Shown in pieces: positions 24,271 to 33,564 of a stretch of DNA of 46,265 nt (the first letter of the stretch is position 1; every line of letters starts with the position of its first letter). The DNA comes from an uncultured Sphingomonas sp. (lineage in GTDB: Bacteria > Pseudomonadota > Alphaproteobacteria > Sphingomonadales > Sphingomonadaceae). The translations under genes and the position numbers were made by a program. The notes under the pieces were generated by a model. It saw only the letters and a list, made by a program, of their open reading frames with translations, did not search any database and had not been told where the DNA came from. Location of the stretch: contig CAMLSA010000012.1 of NCBI GenBank assembly GCA_946482655.1, forward strand, positions 1-46,265, read 5' to 3'.

Positions 24271-25215
24271 CTAACGCTGTCGGCGTCGCACGCAGAATGT
24301 GTGGCTGAGACCGGCCCCGTTTCCGGCCGCTCCGTCCTCTCGAACCTCGACGAGCCTGCAGTCCGCCTCCTCGATGATACGATAGATGACCGATTGTGCG
24401 AGAGCGTGCATTTCCATGACCGGTTTCTCGCTGGCCAGATATTCGGCAGCGGAGAAGGCCTGCCCATGGATATATGTGGGCATCTGGACGATCGCGACGC
24501 CGCCAGGGGCAAGCGCCGCCAGCAATTTCGCGTAAAGCGCGGCCATCACCGGTGGCGGATTGTGCTGGAGGACGATGAGGCTGATTACGAAGTCGAATCC
24601 GCGATAGCGATCGAGCTCGGCAACCGATCCAATGGCCTCGAAGTTGACGTTCGAGACGGCTTTCGCACTCGCCCGTTCGGTTGCCAGCCGTAGATGCGAC
24701 GGCGATATATCCACGCCGACCACTTGGCCGGCGAACGGCGCCAGTCCCAGCGTCAGACGGCCGACGCCACAGCCGAAATCCAACGCTTTCCCAAAGCTCG
24801 TCGATATTCCCTCGCGGCGCAGAAAGTTGAGATGGGCGTTGACGGCTCTCTTTCCGCTCGCGTAAAAATTCTCGACATTGGCGGCCAGATTGTCGCGGCG
24901 AAAATCGTCGCTGACGAGCACCGACCAATGCGGCTCGGTTTCGCCCAAGGCCCGCCACTCCTTGGATATCCTTTCAAACATCGCCTCGAGCTGGTCGGGC
25001 GCGCAATCGATATTGCGATCGGCCCACGCCTCGTTGGCGAACCGGCCGATCGGCAACGCGCGACCCTGCTCGAATTCGGGACTGCTGAGAAATATCCGCC
25101 GGAGATCGGCCAGATCCGCCGCCGCCATCGCATGCCCGACGACATCCTCGTTTTCGGGCTCCCGCCCCAGGATCAAGCGATAGGCGTAGATTACTTCGTC
25201 TCGCGTGACGGTCAT
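24271..25215 (-). CDS. SAM-dependent methyltransferase with DUF4214-like N-terminus
   Basis: This is a 314-aa protein. Residues 7-50 (VIYAYRLILGREPENEDVV ... FLSSPEFEQG) resemble the DUF4214-type module found on many surface-glycan and S-layer biosynthesis proteins. A class I methyltransferase domain follows, with SAM motif I ALDFGCGVGR (144-153), the acidic VGVDIS strand and motif IV-like FDFVISLIVLQH. The ATG at 25215 is chosen because GAGAAG lies just upstream and the fold begins there; the frame is open to 25374. It is divergent from a glycosyltransferase gene, so glycan methylation is the best guess. Small-molecule or lipid methylation is possible. Confidence 0.82.
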   Translation of the reverse strand: MTVTRDEVIYAYRLILGREPENEDVVGHAMAAADLADLRRIFLSSPEFEQGRALPIGRFANEAWADRNIDCAPDQLEAMFERISKEWRALGETEPHWSVLVSDDFRRDNLAANVENFYASGKRAVNAHLNFLRREGISTSFGKALDFGCGVGRLTLGLAPFAGQVVGVDISPSHLRLATERASAKAVSNVNFEAIGSVAELDRYRGFDFVISLIVLQHNPPPVMAALYAKLLAALAPGGVAIVQMPTYIHGQAFSAAEYLASEKPVMEMHALAQSVIYRIIEEADCRLVEVREDGAAGNGAGLSHTFCVRRRQR

Positions 25216-25470
25216 GAGCTTCTCGGTCTGGTTCAAGGCTATCGGCGGCCACGCTCCGATCCGGGCTGCGATATGCGATCGGATCCGCCGCTGTCGACCA
25301 CCATGTTCGTTTCGCTCGAGATTATTCGGTCCGTCGCAGGAGCTGCGGTCAATCGGCACGCCGGGTCGGGACACCGTAAACCATGCTGATGTCGACGCCC
25401 GATGCCGAAGTGGCGACAGCCCTCCTTCCCCTTGCTTGCTTGCGTTGAGTACGAGCTGTTACCAGGTGGC

Positions 25471-26175
25471 ATGAATCCGACCTTACCCCGCTTCGAAGGC
25501 CCCATCATCTTGGCCCAGACCGCGGCCGGCGCGGACTATGAGGCGATGCTGGCGGCGAGTGCGGATCGGCATCGCCGCTATTGCGAGGTCAACTCCATCC
25601 GCTTCTGGAGCGAGGTCGGGATCCGCCGGGGTTTCGACCCCTGGCACGCCACCTTCAATCGGATCGAAATGCTCCACGATCTGCTCGCTCTGGGCTTCGA
25701 CGGCTGGTTTCTCTACCTTGACGCCGATGCCCTCATCCGCCAGATGGATTTCGACATCCGCCGATATCTCGGCCGGCGCCGGCACTATGCCATGATCGCC
25801 ACCCCCGGCGGCGAACCCCACTGGGCGATCAACGCCGGCGTCTTGTTCCTCAACTTGGGCGACAAGCGCTGCCGCGACCTCGCTGGCCGCTGGATAGCCA
25901 ATGTCCACCGGGTCGTGACGCTCGATCTGCTCAGGCGGTCGAGGGAGCCCTGGCAGCCGCTTCCCGACGGCACGCCCTTCCCAGACGATCAGCATCTGCT
26001 TCAGGTCATTCTGCGCGACCACCCTGCACTGCTCGCCGCCACGCTGGTCGAACGCGATCAGCTTTTCAACATGGGCGGCGGACGTTTCATTCGCCAGTTC
26101 ATCCGGGCGGGTGGCACCCCGGCTTACCGGCTCGCCGCGATCCACCGCACCATTGCGGCCCATCCCCATGATTAG
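25471..26175 (+). CDS. DxD glycosyltransferase-like protein
   Basis: This is a 234-aa GT-A-like protein. It has the donor/metal motif YLDADALI (Asp-Ala-Asp at about 89-91), preceded by LLALGFDGWF, and a later NAGVLFLNLG and DDQHLLQ, in the order seen in GMA12/MNN10-type and related galactosyltransferases. It has no signal peptide or membrane helix. The ATG at 25471 has AGGTGG directly before it and is preferred to 25402. It lies head-to-head with the DUF4214-like methyltransferase; together they suggest a small surface-glycan modification pair. Donor and acceptor are unknown. Confidence 0.75.
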   Translation: MNPTLPRFEGPIILAQTAAGADYEAMLAASADRHRRYCEVNSIRFWSEVGIRRGFDPWHATFNRIEMLHDLLALGFDGWFLYLDADALIRQMDFDIRRYLGRRRHYAMIATPGGEPHWAINAGVLFLNLGDKRCRDLAGRWIANVHRVVTLDLLRRSREPWQPLPDGTPFPDDQHLLQVILRDHPALLAATLVERDQLFNMGGGRFIRQFIRAGGTPAYRLAAIHRTIAAHPHD

Positions 26176-26199
26176 CGTGACGATGGTGCGGCGGCCCGC

Positions 26200-28023
26200 C
26201 TACCCCTCGTCGCCCATTCGAAGGGCCGCGATGAAGGCCTCCTGCGGGATCTGCACCGAGCCATATTCGCGCATCCGCTTCTTGCCTTCCTTCTGCTTCT
26301 CGAGAAGCTTGCGCTTGCGGGTGGCATCGCCGCCATAGCATTTGGCGGTCACGTCCTTGCGCATCGCCGCGATCGTCTCGCGCGCGATCACCTTGCCGCC
26401 GATCGCCGCCTGGATCGGGATCTTGAACAGATGGCGCGGGATGAGATCCTTCAGCCGCTCGCACATATGCCGGCCGCGCGCCTCGGCGGCGGCGCGGTGG
26501 ACGATCATGCTGAGCGCGTCGACCGGCTCGTTGTTGACCAGGATCGACATCTTGACGAGGTCGCCCTCGCGATAGCCGATCTGGTGATAGTCGAAGCTCG
26601 CATAGCCCCGGCTGATCGATTTGAGACGATCGTAGAAGTCGAACACCACCTCGTTGAGCGGCAGTTCATAGGTGATCTGCGCCCGGCCGCCGACATAGGT
26701 CAGGTTCTTCTGGATGCCGCGCCGGTCCTGGCAGAGCTTGAGGATCGAGCCGAGATATTCGTCGGGGACATAGATGGTCGCCTCGATCCAGGGCTCCTCG
26801 ATCATGTCGATCCGGTTGGGATCAGGCATGTCGGCGGGGTTGTGCAGCTCGATCGTCTTGGCGTCCTCGGTCTTCGAATGGCTGAGATGGAGCCGATAGA
26901 CCACCGAGGGCGCGGTGGTGATCAGGTCGAGGTCATATTCGCGGGTCAGCCGCTCCTGGATGATTTCGAGATGGAGCAGCCCAAGGAAACCGCAGCGGAA
27001 GCCGAAACCCAGCGCTGCCGAGGATTCCGCCTCGAAGCTGAACGAGGCGTCGTTGAGGCGCAGCTTATAGAGGCTCTCGCGCAGTTTCTCGAAATCGGCG
27101 GCGTCAATCGGGAACAGCCCGCAGAACACCACCGGCTGGACTTCCTTGAAGCCGGGCAGCGCCTCCGCGGTCGGCCTGCGGGCTTCGGTGATGGTATCGC
27201 CGACGCGGGTCTGGCTGACCTCCTTGATCTGCGCGGTGATGATGCCGATCTCGCCTGCGGCGAGCTCCCCGAGTTGCTCGAGCTTGGGCCGCATGCACGC
27301 TACCCGGTCGACCAGATGCTGGGTACCATGCTGCATGAACATGATCTGCTGGCCCTTTTTGAGGATGCCTTCGATCACGCGTACGAGGATGACGACGCCG
27401 AGATAGGGATCATACCAGCTGTCCACCAGCATCGCCTTGAGGGGCGCGCTGCGGTCACCCTTGGGGGGCGGGATTCGGGTGACGATCGCTTCGAGCACTT
27501 CGGTAATGCCGATACCCGACTTGGCGGAGGCGAGCACCGCGTCGTCGGCGGGCAGGCCTATGATGTCCTCGATCTCCTTCTTCACCTTGTCGGGCTCGGC
27601 GGCAGGCAGATCGATCTTGTTGATGACGGGCACGATCTCGTGATCATGCTCGATCGATTGATAGACGTTGGCGAGAGTCTGGGCCTCGACCCCCTGGGCG
27701 GCGTCGACCACCAGCAGCGCGCCCTCGCAGGCGGCCAGGCTGCGCGACACCTCATAGGCGAAGTCGACATGGCCGGGCGTGTCCATCAGGTTGAGGACAT
27801 AGGCGTTTCCGTCCTTGGCGGTATAGTCGAGACGCACCGTCTGCGCCTTGATGGTGATGCCACGCTCCTTCTCGATATCCATATTGTCGAGCACCTGCGC
27901 CGACATCTCGCGCTCGGTCAGGCCGCCGGTCTGCTGGATCAGCCGGTCGGCCAGGGTCGACTTGCCATGGTCGATATGGGCGATGATCGAAAAGTTGCGG
28001 ATGCGGTCAATCGGGACGGTCAC
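26200..28023 (-). CDS. lepA: elongation factor 4 (LepA)
   Basis: This is a 607-aa ribosome-bound translational GTPase that affects initiation and stalled or back-translocated ribosomes. G1 is AHIDHGKS (15-22), followed by RGITIKAQT, the G3 motif DTPGHVDF and the G4 motif NKIDLP; the C-terminal LepA domain ends [17 protein letters not shown]. The family normally begins only a few residues before [16 protein letters not shown], so I choose the GTG at 28023 (giving [11 protein letters not shown]) over the ATG at 28068. Its ribosome site is weak. It is a housekeeping gene, converging with the glycosyltransferase gene. Confidence 0.96.
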   Translation of the reverse strand: MTVPIDRIRNFSIIAHIDHGKSTLADRLIQQTGGLTEREMSAQVLDNMDIEKERGITIKAQTVRLDYTAKDGNAYVLNLMDTPGHVDFAYEVSRSLAACEGALLVVDAAQGVEAQTLANVYQSIEHDHEIVPVINKIDLPAAEPDKVKKEIEDIIGLPADDAVLASAKSGIGITEVLEAIVTRIPPPKGDRSAPLKAMLVDSWYDPYLGVVILVRVIEGILKKGQQIMFMQHGTQHLVDRVACMRPKLEQLGELAAGEIGIITAQIKEVSQTRVGDTITEARRPTAEALPGFKEVQPVVFCGLFPIDAADFEKLRESLYKLRLNDASFSFEAESSAALGFGFRCGFLGLLHLEIIQERLTREYDLDLITTAPSVVYRLHLSHSKTEDAKTIELHNPADMPDPNRIDMIEEPWIEATIYVPDEYLGSILKLCQDRRGIQKNLTYVGGRAQITYELPLNEVVFDFYDRLKSISRGYASFDYHQIGYREGDLVKMSILVNNEPVDALSMIVHRAAAEARGRHMCERLKDLIPRHLFKIPIQAAIGGKVIARETIAAMRKDVTAKCYGGDATRKRKLLEKQKEGKKRMREYGSVQIPQEAFIAALRMGDEG

Positions 28024-28213
28024 GAAAATCTCAATCACGGCGAGAGGAAGTCGCGCGCGCCATAGCAATCCATGCGCCGCGAAGCAAAAGCAGATGGGGA
28101 TGTGCTTTTTGGCATAGTCAGCTTTTCCCTTTTCGGGAATTGTCCAGGTCGAGACGGGGTGCGATTCGCCCAGATGACGCCCCCCGGTCTCGACATGAAC
28201 GGGGGTTCACCGA

Positions 28214-29125
28214 ATGAAATACGTCCTTTTGGCGGCCGTTGCCGCGCTTTCCACACCTGCTTTCGCCGCCGATGCGCCGGTCACGCTTGCCAGGTGCGAC
28301 AAGCCGCTCGGCAGCATCGCCGTCGTCGACGGCGACACCCAGGGCTGGACCAAATATGGCCTGAGCAGCCCGCGCGACCTGATCGCGGCGATGGCCAGCC
28401 AGAGCGGCTGCTTCACGCTGCAGGCGAATGGCAGCGGCGCGCCCGCCGATTTCCTGCTCAATGCTATCGCCGGCGACAAGGAGGAGGTCGACAAGGGCAT
28501 CGGCCTCGCCCAGACGGCGCTGACCGAAGGGCTGGTCCGGTCGGGCATGGCCGGCCGGCTGGCGGGCGGCATGCCGTTCGGCGGCCAGGCGCTGGGCATG
28601 CTCGGCGGCTTCGGAGGCAAGAAGAAGACGGTGGCCGCGGGCCTTCGGGTGATCAACCCGGCGACCGGCCAGACCGTCGTCAGCGGCTCGGGCCAGCAGA
28701 CCAAGACCCAGGTCTCGATCGGCGGACTCGGCGGCATGGGCGGCAATCCCTGGGCGGACGCCGCCCGCGAGAACATCATCGCGCGGGGCTATGGCGATTA
28801 TGTGAACAGCGGCTATGCCACGTCGAAGGATGGGCAGATGCTGGCCAGCGCCTTCGTGATCGCCTTCAATGCCATCGTCGCGCAGCAGGCTGCGCTGGCG
28901 GCCGTGAAGCCGGCGGGCAGCGCGCTGACGCCAGTTGCGACCAAGCCGGGTTACACCACCGCGATCGACACCAATCTCTATGCCGCCCCGGCCAAGGGCC
29001 AGGCGGTACGCGGGCTGCGCGCGGGCACCGTGCTGACGCCGAGCGGCGCGCGCGAGGGCCTGTTCGTCGAGGTCAGCGACGCCTATGGCACCAAGGGCTG
29101 GGTCTCGGTCGAAGATCTGAAATAG
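28214..29125 (+). CDS. exported protein with C-terminal SH3-like domain
   Basis: This is a 303-aa protein with a clear signal peptide (MKYVLLAAVAALSTPAFA-ADA). The middle (about 20-235) starts with a segment, KPLGSIAVVDGDTQGW-KYGLSSPRDLIAAMASQSGCFTL, that resembles the CsgG/curli-assembly-like fold in strand order. It also holds a Gly-rich patch (GMAGRLAGGMPFGGQALGMLGGFGG) that may be membrane-active. The end (about 240-303) is a bacterial SH3-like domain (TNLYAAPAKGQAVRGLRAGTVLTP ... GWVSVEDLK), usually for peptidoglycan or cell-wall contact. It lacks the lipobox cysteine of CsgG lipoproteins. It is a single-gene unit ended by a strong hairpin. Function is unknown. Confidence 0.75.
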   Translation: MKYVLLAAVAALSTPAFAADAPVTLARCDKPLGSIAVVDGDTQGWTKYGLSSPRDLIAAMASQSGCFTLQANGSGAPADFLLNAIAGDKEEVDKGIGLAQTALTEGLVRSGMAGRLAGGMPFGGQALGMLGGFGGKKKTVAAGLRVINPATGQTVVSGSGQQTKTQVSIGGLGGMGGNPWADAARENIIARGYGDYVNSGYATSKDGQMLASAFVIAFNAIVAQQAALAAVKPAGSALTPVATKPGYTTAIDTNLYAAPAKGQAVRGLRAGTVLTPSGAREGLFVEVSDAYGTKGWVSVEDLK

Positions 29126-29148
29126 ATCCGCGATCCTCGTTGATCGCA

Positions 29149-29187
29149 GGGCGCTTCGGCTCCGCCCGAGGGCGGGCCGAGGCGCCC
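29149..29187. terminator. bidirectional terminator-like hairpin
   Basis: A near-perfect stem of about 17 bp forms between 29149-29166 and 29171-29187 (GGGCGC pairs with GCGCCC at the base, with two G-U pairs) and a very short loop. It lies between the converging SH3-like protein gene and the nitroreductase gene and could serve both. Confidence 0.7.
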
Positions 29188-29283
29188 CATTTCGGCCGCG
29201 CCTCACGGCTGAGCGCACGGGCGAAGTGGACAGGCCCATCCGAGCGCGGCGCGCGCGGACAGCGAAAGACCGCCGCGGACGGC

Positions 29284-30033
29284 CTACTCCGAAAGGAAGG
29301 TCGCGGCCTGCTCGATCGGGGCGCGAAGCGATCGGAACCCGTTGGCCGGATGATTCAGGTCCGGATATCCGAACGACGCGCCGACAACCACCATGCGATT
29401 GTCTGGAATGTCGAAGAATTCATGCATCAACCCCGCATAGGTCGCCAGCGCAGCCTGAGGGATCATGCCGAGGCCAAGGCTCTGGGCCGCGAGCAGCAGG
29501 CTGCCGACATAGAGCCCGCAGTCGATGGCCCCATAGACACCCAGATCGCGCTCGGACGTCACCAGCAGCATATGTGGAGCGCCAAAGAGCCTGAAATTCT
29601 CCAGTGCCTGCTTCGCGGACGCCTCCCGGTCGCCGTAGCCGACACCGACGCTGCCATATAGCTGCCAGCCGACCTCACGCTGGCGTTCCTTGTAAACGCC
29701 ACGATAAGCGGCCGGAAATGGGAAATCGGGTTCGCCGAAGGAGATGCCACCCTGAGCGAAATCCGCCGAGGCCTTTTCGAAAAGAGCCTCGCGGAAGCGT
29801 TCGGTAGCCTTGCCTTCCGTAACGATGACCTGCCAGGGCTGGGAATTGCACCAGGAGGCGGACATCTGCGCCAGACGCAGCATGTCCTCCGTGACCGGGC
29901 GGGGAACAGGCCGCGGCAGATAAGCGCGGCAGCTGAAGCGTCCGGCGAGGAGCCGGGAAAGCGCGAGCGTATCGGCTGTCGCGGCTGGCGATGCCGCTCC
30001 TTCGTCAAGCGGCTTTCGTTCGATCGACGTCAC
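29284..30033 (-). CDS. nitroreductase-family FMN oxidoreductase
   Basis: This is a 249-aa nitroreductase-fold flavoprotein that uses FMN and NAD(P)H. FMN-contact segments are RFSCRAYLPRPVP (near 32-44), SASWCNSQPWQVIV and, near the C-terminus, LAAQSLGLGMIPQ and VVVGASFGYPD. These proteins reduce nitroaromatics, quinones or enones, and the natural substrate cannot be read from sequence. It lies at the left edge of the catabolic island and may or may not belong to it. It converges with the SH3-like protein gene; its upstream 234 bases hold no recognised gene. Confidence 0.9.
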   Translation of the reverse strand: MTSIERKPLDEGAASPAATADTLALSRLLAGRFSCRAYLPRPVPRPVTEDMLRLAQMSASWCNSQPWQVIVTEGKATERFREALFEKASADFAQGGISFGEPDFPFPAAYRGVYKERQREVGWQLYGSVGVGYGDREASAKQALENFRLFGAPHMLLVTSERDLGVYGAIDCGLYVGSLLLAAQSLGLGMIPQAALATYAGLMHEFFDIPDNRMVVVGASFGYPDLNHPANGFRSLRAPIEQAATFLSE

Positions 30034-30267
30034 ATATCACTCCATGGCTTGACCTTCTGTCCGGCGATATTTGCGCGGCACCCGATGGAGTTGCAACCCT
30101 GGACATGCGGCCAAACCGCCCGGCGTTCTCCACCGGCTTCGTCCGCTATCCCGGCGGCGGCAAAAAACGGCACATCCTCGCCACCCGCCCGACGGAAATT
30201 TAAAGACCCTGTATGAAGGCATGGTCGCCGCGCGATGAGGGTTCATGCGCTCATCCTCGCCCGGATA

Positions 30268-31413
30268 TCATTCGCCCGCTGGAGAAAATTGGATGCGGCC
30301 TCCCTCCGCTGCCGCGCCCTCTATCGCGGCAATCAGGCGATGCAAGTTCACCGCGTCTTGGAACGACGGCGCGATGCGCGTTCCGTTGCGCAGGTCGGCC
30401 GCCATCTGAGCGTAAATACAGGCTACATTGCCGACGATGGGATCCGGAGAAAACCCTGGACGATAGCGGTCAGGCACCGGAAGCTCGCGCATGGCACGTT
30501 CGTCTCCACGGGCACCCTGGAGAGAAAGCTGAACCATCTGCGTATGGCCCGAAGGAGCCGTGACCAGAATGTCGCCCTCCGTCCCGTTAATTTCCCACGT
30601 AAATCCAACCGCATGCTTCGGAGGGCCCCCACGATAGTGAACGGATATAGGAGCACCACTCGCCAATGTGCCGCTGATCAAGATCTGGTCCGGAGCGCTC
30701 TTCGGGATGTTGGCTCCTGTGTCCAACGCCACGACCGAGGTGCGTCTGTTGGCGATCAGCGCGGACAACTCGGAAAAATCGCCGAGCACATCGCGTATGG
30801 CAGCCAGAGTATGACCGAGAGGAATGGTCAAAAGCGTCGCGCCATTGGCCCTGTTCATCAAATAGGAATCGATCGATTCCACCGCCGTGGTTGGGCCCCA
30901 TCCCCGCCCCGGCGAGTTGGCGTCCGTTCCCCGGCCCGTGACGGTGGTGGAGAGAACATCGCCGACATATCCATCTTCCAACAGCTGGCGCAAATACAGG
31001 ATTTCCGGCGCCGCACGCGCCTGACTTCCTATCACGCCCAATATGCCCGCGGCAGCGGCGGAGCTCGCCATGGATTCTGCTTCCGCAAGGCCGTTTCCGA
31101 GCGGCCATTCACAATAGACATGTTTGCCTGCCTGGATCGCGGCCTCGACGATCGCCAAGTGATGCGGCACCTTCACGGCAACCGTCACCACGTCGATGTC
31201 GGACGAACGGACCAGGTCCAGATAATCGGCGTAGGCATTGGGGATTCCCGACGCGCTCGCGGCGGCTTGCGCGCTTTCCAAGGTGGTGTTGGCCACGCCG
31301 GCAATCTCAAAATGCTCCGACAGCGCCCGGAGGGCGGGAATATGGGCGTGCCATGCCCAGCTTCTCCCCGCCTGAAGCCCCACAATCCCGACTCGGAACC
31401 GTCCGTCGTTCAT
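30268..31413 (-). CDS. Gal80-like Gfo/Idh/MocA oxidoreductase
   Basis: This is a 381-aa protein of the Gfo/Idh/MocA fold. The N-terminus RVGIVGLQAGRSWAWHAHIPAL and the block GKHVYCEWPLG match the Gal80-like branch. In that branch the usual catalytic EKP lysine is replaced (EWP here), so dehydrogenase activity is doubtful; fungal Gal80 is a regulatory NAD-binding protein. I prefer the ATG at 31413, which has GAGGG seven bases upstream; 31419 is also possible, and the frame continues to 31581. It is divergent from the SMP-30-like gene, and the shared upstream region contains two palindromes. Confidence 0.82.
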   Translation of the reverse strand: MNDGRFRVGIVGLQAGRSWAWHAHIPALRALSEHFEIAGVANTTLESAQAAASASGIPNAYADYLDLVRSSDIDVVTVAVKVPHHLAIVEAAIQAGKHVYCEWPLGNGLAEAESMASSAAAAGILGVIGSQARAAPEILYLRQLLEDGYVGDVLSTTVTGRGTDANSPGRGWGPTTAVESIDSYLMNRANGATLLTIPLGHTLAAIRDVLGDFSELSALIANRRTSVVALDTGANIPKSAPDQILISGTLASGAPISVHYRGGPPKHAVGFTWEINGTEGDILVTAPSGHTQMVQLSLQGARGDERAMRELPVPDRYRPGFSPDPIVGNVACIYAQMAADLRNGTRIAPSFQDAVNLHRLIAAIEGAAAEGGRIQFSPAGE

Positions 31414-31485
31414 TCCCATGCCCTCATGCCGGGCGCGAACTCCTCTCCGCGCCCATTCCGCCGTTACGAGCGGCAACAGACGCTC

Positions 31486-31505
31486 TACTGCTGTGATCAG
31501 CAGTA
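31486..31505. promoter_or_regulatory. 20-bp palindrome in divergent promoter region
   Basis: TACTGCT (31486-31492) and its exact complement AGCAGTA (31499-31505) are separated by six bases (GTGATC). The position, between the divergent Gal80-like and SMP-30-like genes, suggests an operator. The cognate regulator is unknown; the IclR protein of this cluster is one candidate. Confidence 0.45.
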
Positions 31506-31545
31506 ACGCAGCCTCGGCCTTCGCGCGCAACCCGAGATATGGCAT

Positions 31546-31559
31546 TCCGTATATGCGGA
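31546..31559. promoter_or_regulatory. TCCG-N6-CGGA inverted repeat, copy 1
   Basis: TCCGTATATGCGGA is an inverted repeat with an AT-rich centre, 50 bases before the ATG of the SMP-30-like gene. A close relative lies at 35708-35721, upstream of the esterase gene; over 18 aligned bases the two differ at four positions. It could be a shared operator of the catabolic cluster. Confidence 0.4.
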
Positions 31560-31608
31560 TGTTGGCCACGCAGAGTTGCACAGACAGTGGATCTGCGTAC
31601 TGGAATAG

Positions 31609-32661
31609 ATGATTCGTCTCTTATCGGCGACCACGCTCTACTCCACGAGTGGCATCTATACTGTGACAGGGCAAGTAATCGCGGCTAGGGATATGGGTGC
31701 GGAAATGCGGAGAAATCTGAGAGATGTAGAGATATTTGGTCCAGAACTTGACCGTCCGGAGTGCGTTCTCGCTACCGCGCGCGGCGACCTGTACACGTCC
31801 AATTCGCGCGGAGGGGTCTCGATCATCGACGCGGGCGGCCGTCATCACGCTTTACTCGCGAAGAGCCCGCCGTCACAGTTTCTGCCGAACGGCATCGACC
31901 TGATGCAGGATCGTTCGGTTCTCATCGCCAATCTCTCTTTGGAAGGAGGTGTATGGCGGCTGCTTTTCGACGGGACGCTCGAACCTTATCTGATGGAGGT
32001 TGAAGGGAAGCAACTCAGCTTCGTGAATTTCGTCAATCACGATCACCATGGCCGCTGCTGGGTAACGGTCAGCACCCGTACCAGCCCCCTCGGCAACGCG
32101 GCTGTGAAGGGGATGGCGGACGGCTATCTCGTTTTATCCGATCGGCGCGGCGCGCGTATAGTCGCGGACGGCTTGGCGCTGGCGGGTGAGGCGAAAGTCC
32201 ATCCCTCTGGATCTCACATCTATGTCATAGAGACGACGGGACGGCGGCTGTCACGCTGCAAAATTCTTGACAACGGCGACCTGGGACCGGTGGAGCCGGT
32301 GTGCGAGTTTCAGGAAACCGGAGAATTTCCCGATGGCTTCTCCTTCGATAGCGAGGGCCACGCATGGGTCACCATCGTGGTTTCAAACAAGCTCGTTCGG
32401 GTAAATCCGGCGACCGGCCAGCGGGAAACCTGGATATCGGACGAAGATTTCACCCACAGCTCCGTAGTCGAATCGGCATTCGAGCGGGGGCAGATAATTC
32501 AGTGGTCAGGCGGCGATTTTCACCGGCTCAACATGCCGTCCAGCATCGCCTTCTCCGGGCCTGACCTCAAGACCTGCATCGTTGGCACGAACCGCGGCAG
32601 GCGCTTGGCGAAATTCGCGTCGCCCGTTCCCGGCATGATCCCCCCCTATTGGCATTATTAA
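31609..32661 (+). CDS. SMP-30/gluconolactonase-like beta-propeller protein
   Basis: This is a six-bladed beta-propeller protein of up to 350 aa from the SMP-30/gluconolactonase/LRE-like group. Members are metal-dependent lactonases or related hydrolases. Visible landmarks are FGPELDRPECVLATARGDLYTS, LPNGIDLMQDRSVLIANL, the FVNFVNHDHHGRCWVTVSTR blade with a likely metal-site Asn, and FPDGFSFDSEGHAWVTIV. The true start may be the ATG at 31693 or 31705, since the first 28 residues do not look conserved. In a cluster with a Baeyer-Villiger-type enzyme, lactone opening is a reasonable but unproved role. Confidence 0.8.
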   Translation: MIRLLSATTLYSTSGIYTVTGQVIAARDMGAEMRRNLRDVEIFGPELDRPECVLATARGDLYTSNSRGGVSIIDAGGRHHALLAKSPPSQFLPNGIDLMQDRSVLIANLSLEGGVWRLLFDGTLEPYLMEVEGKQLSFVNFVNHDHHGRCWVTVSTRTSPLGNAAVKGMADGYLVLSDRRGARIVADGLALAGEAKVHPSGSHIYVIETTGRRLSRCKILDNGDLGPVEPVCEFQETGEFPDGFSFDSEGHAWVTIVVSNKLVRVNPATGQRETWISDEDFTHSSVVESAFERGQIIQWSGGDFHRLNMPSSIAFSGPDLKTCIVGTNRGRRLAKFASPVPGMIPPYWHY

Positions 32662-32710
32662 GAAGTGAGCCGCGTGTAGTGATCGCTATTTTCGCGTCGA
32701 CGCAGGATAG

Positions 32711-32718
32711 TTTGCGAC
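32711..32718 (+). promoter_or_regulatory. TTTGCGAC element upstream of SDR
   Basis: The octamer TTTGCGAC occurs 61 bases before the SDR start. It also occurs at 35264-35271 and 35780-35787 in the divergent region between the NHL-propeller and esterase genes. Shared upstream occurrence hints at a common regulatory element, but eight bases is short and chance is not excluded. Confidence 0.25.
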
Positions 32719-32778
32719 CACGCATGGTCCGGGTACTGGAAGATACGATAGCCAGAGTCAGTCGCATGGAGAACCACC

Positions 32779-33468
32779 ATGGAAAAGGTCGTAATCACGG
32801 GATCGGAAAGCGGAATCGGCAAGGCAACCTGCGAAGCGGTACGTGCGGCTGGAATGATACCGATAGGCACCGATCTTCATGAATCGAGTAAGTATGGCTG
32901 GGAATATCATCGCTGTGATCTCGCCAAGCCGGACGATGTTGAGAAAACATTCGCGAACATCCGCGATCGCCACGATCCGATTCGCGCCTTTGTCCACAGT
33001 GCTGGCCATTATCATGCGAAGACCTTCGATTCGATCAACATCGAAGACTTTGACCGAAGTTACGCGGTCAATCTGCGGGCGCCCTTTATAGTTTCGAAAT
33101 TGCTAGCGCCTGGCATGATCGCGGCGGGCCGTGGCCAAATCATCAACATCTCCTCCGTCTCGGGCCACACAGGCAGTCTCGTGACGGACTATGGTGCCAC
33201 CAAGGCCGGTCTGATTGGCCTCACCAAGGGGCTCGCCAAGACGCTCGGACCCAGCGGCATCAGGGTCAATGCCATTGCTCCCGGCCTCGTCGACACACCG
33301 ATGGGAAAGCGCGTGCAGCCCGAAATGCTCAAGCGCTCGATCGAGGCGTGTCCGCTGCGCCGCGCCAGCACCCCGGAAGAGATAGCGGGGTTGGTGATGT
33401 TCGTGATCAGCGACGCCGGCGCCTACATCAATGGGGCGGTGCTCGATATCAATGGCGGCTCCTGGTGA
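32779..33468 (+). CDS. short-chain dehydrogenase/reductase
   Basis: This is a 229-aa classical SDR. The cofactor loop is GSESGIGK (8-15), followed by NISSVSG with the catalytic Ser (about 125-126), YGATK with Tyr138 and Lys142, and the IRVNAIAPGLVDTP segment. It oxidises or reduces an alcohol/ketone with NAD(P)H. The absence of a basic residue after the first Gly motif together with Asp32 leans toward NAD(H). In this cluster it could make the ketone used by the flavin monooxygenase. The start has a weak site (GGAGAACC). A 9-bp hairpin follows between it and the converging NHL gene. Confidence 0.92.
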   Translation: MEKVVITGSESGIGKATCEAVRAAGMIPIGTDLHESSKYGWEYHRCDLAKPDDVEKTFANIRDRHDPIRAFVHSAGHYHAKTFDSINIEDFDRSYAVNLRAPFIVSKLLAPGMIAAGRGQIINISSVSGHTGSLVTDYGATKAGLIGLTKGLAKTLGPSGIRVNAIAPGLVDTPMGKRVQPEMLKRSIEACPLRRASTPEEIAGLVMFVISDAGAYINGAVLDINGGSW

Positions 33469-33564
33469 GCGTCGCGGCCCCTTCAGCTCATGGGCCGACA
33501 TCCCCCGCTTCCGGAAGACGGCGAGGGAGCCACAACTGTTCACCGCCTCGCGGTGGAAAGCCCG

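Noticed and set aside
24062..24958. 298-codon minus-strand frame overlapping the methyltransferase
   Set aside because: Overlaps the methyltransferase in another frame and runs through a GC hairpin; composition is random-looking.
26431..28065. 544-codon open frame opposite lepA
   Set aside because: Shadow of the highly conserved LepA gene; no domains.
28118..29239. 373-codon frame opposite the SH3-like exported protein
   Set aside because: No ribosome site or domain; the plus-strand gene has a clear signal peptide and SH3-like end.
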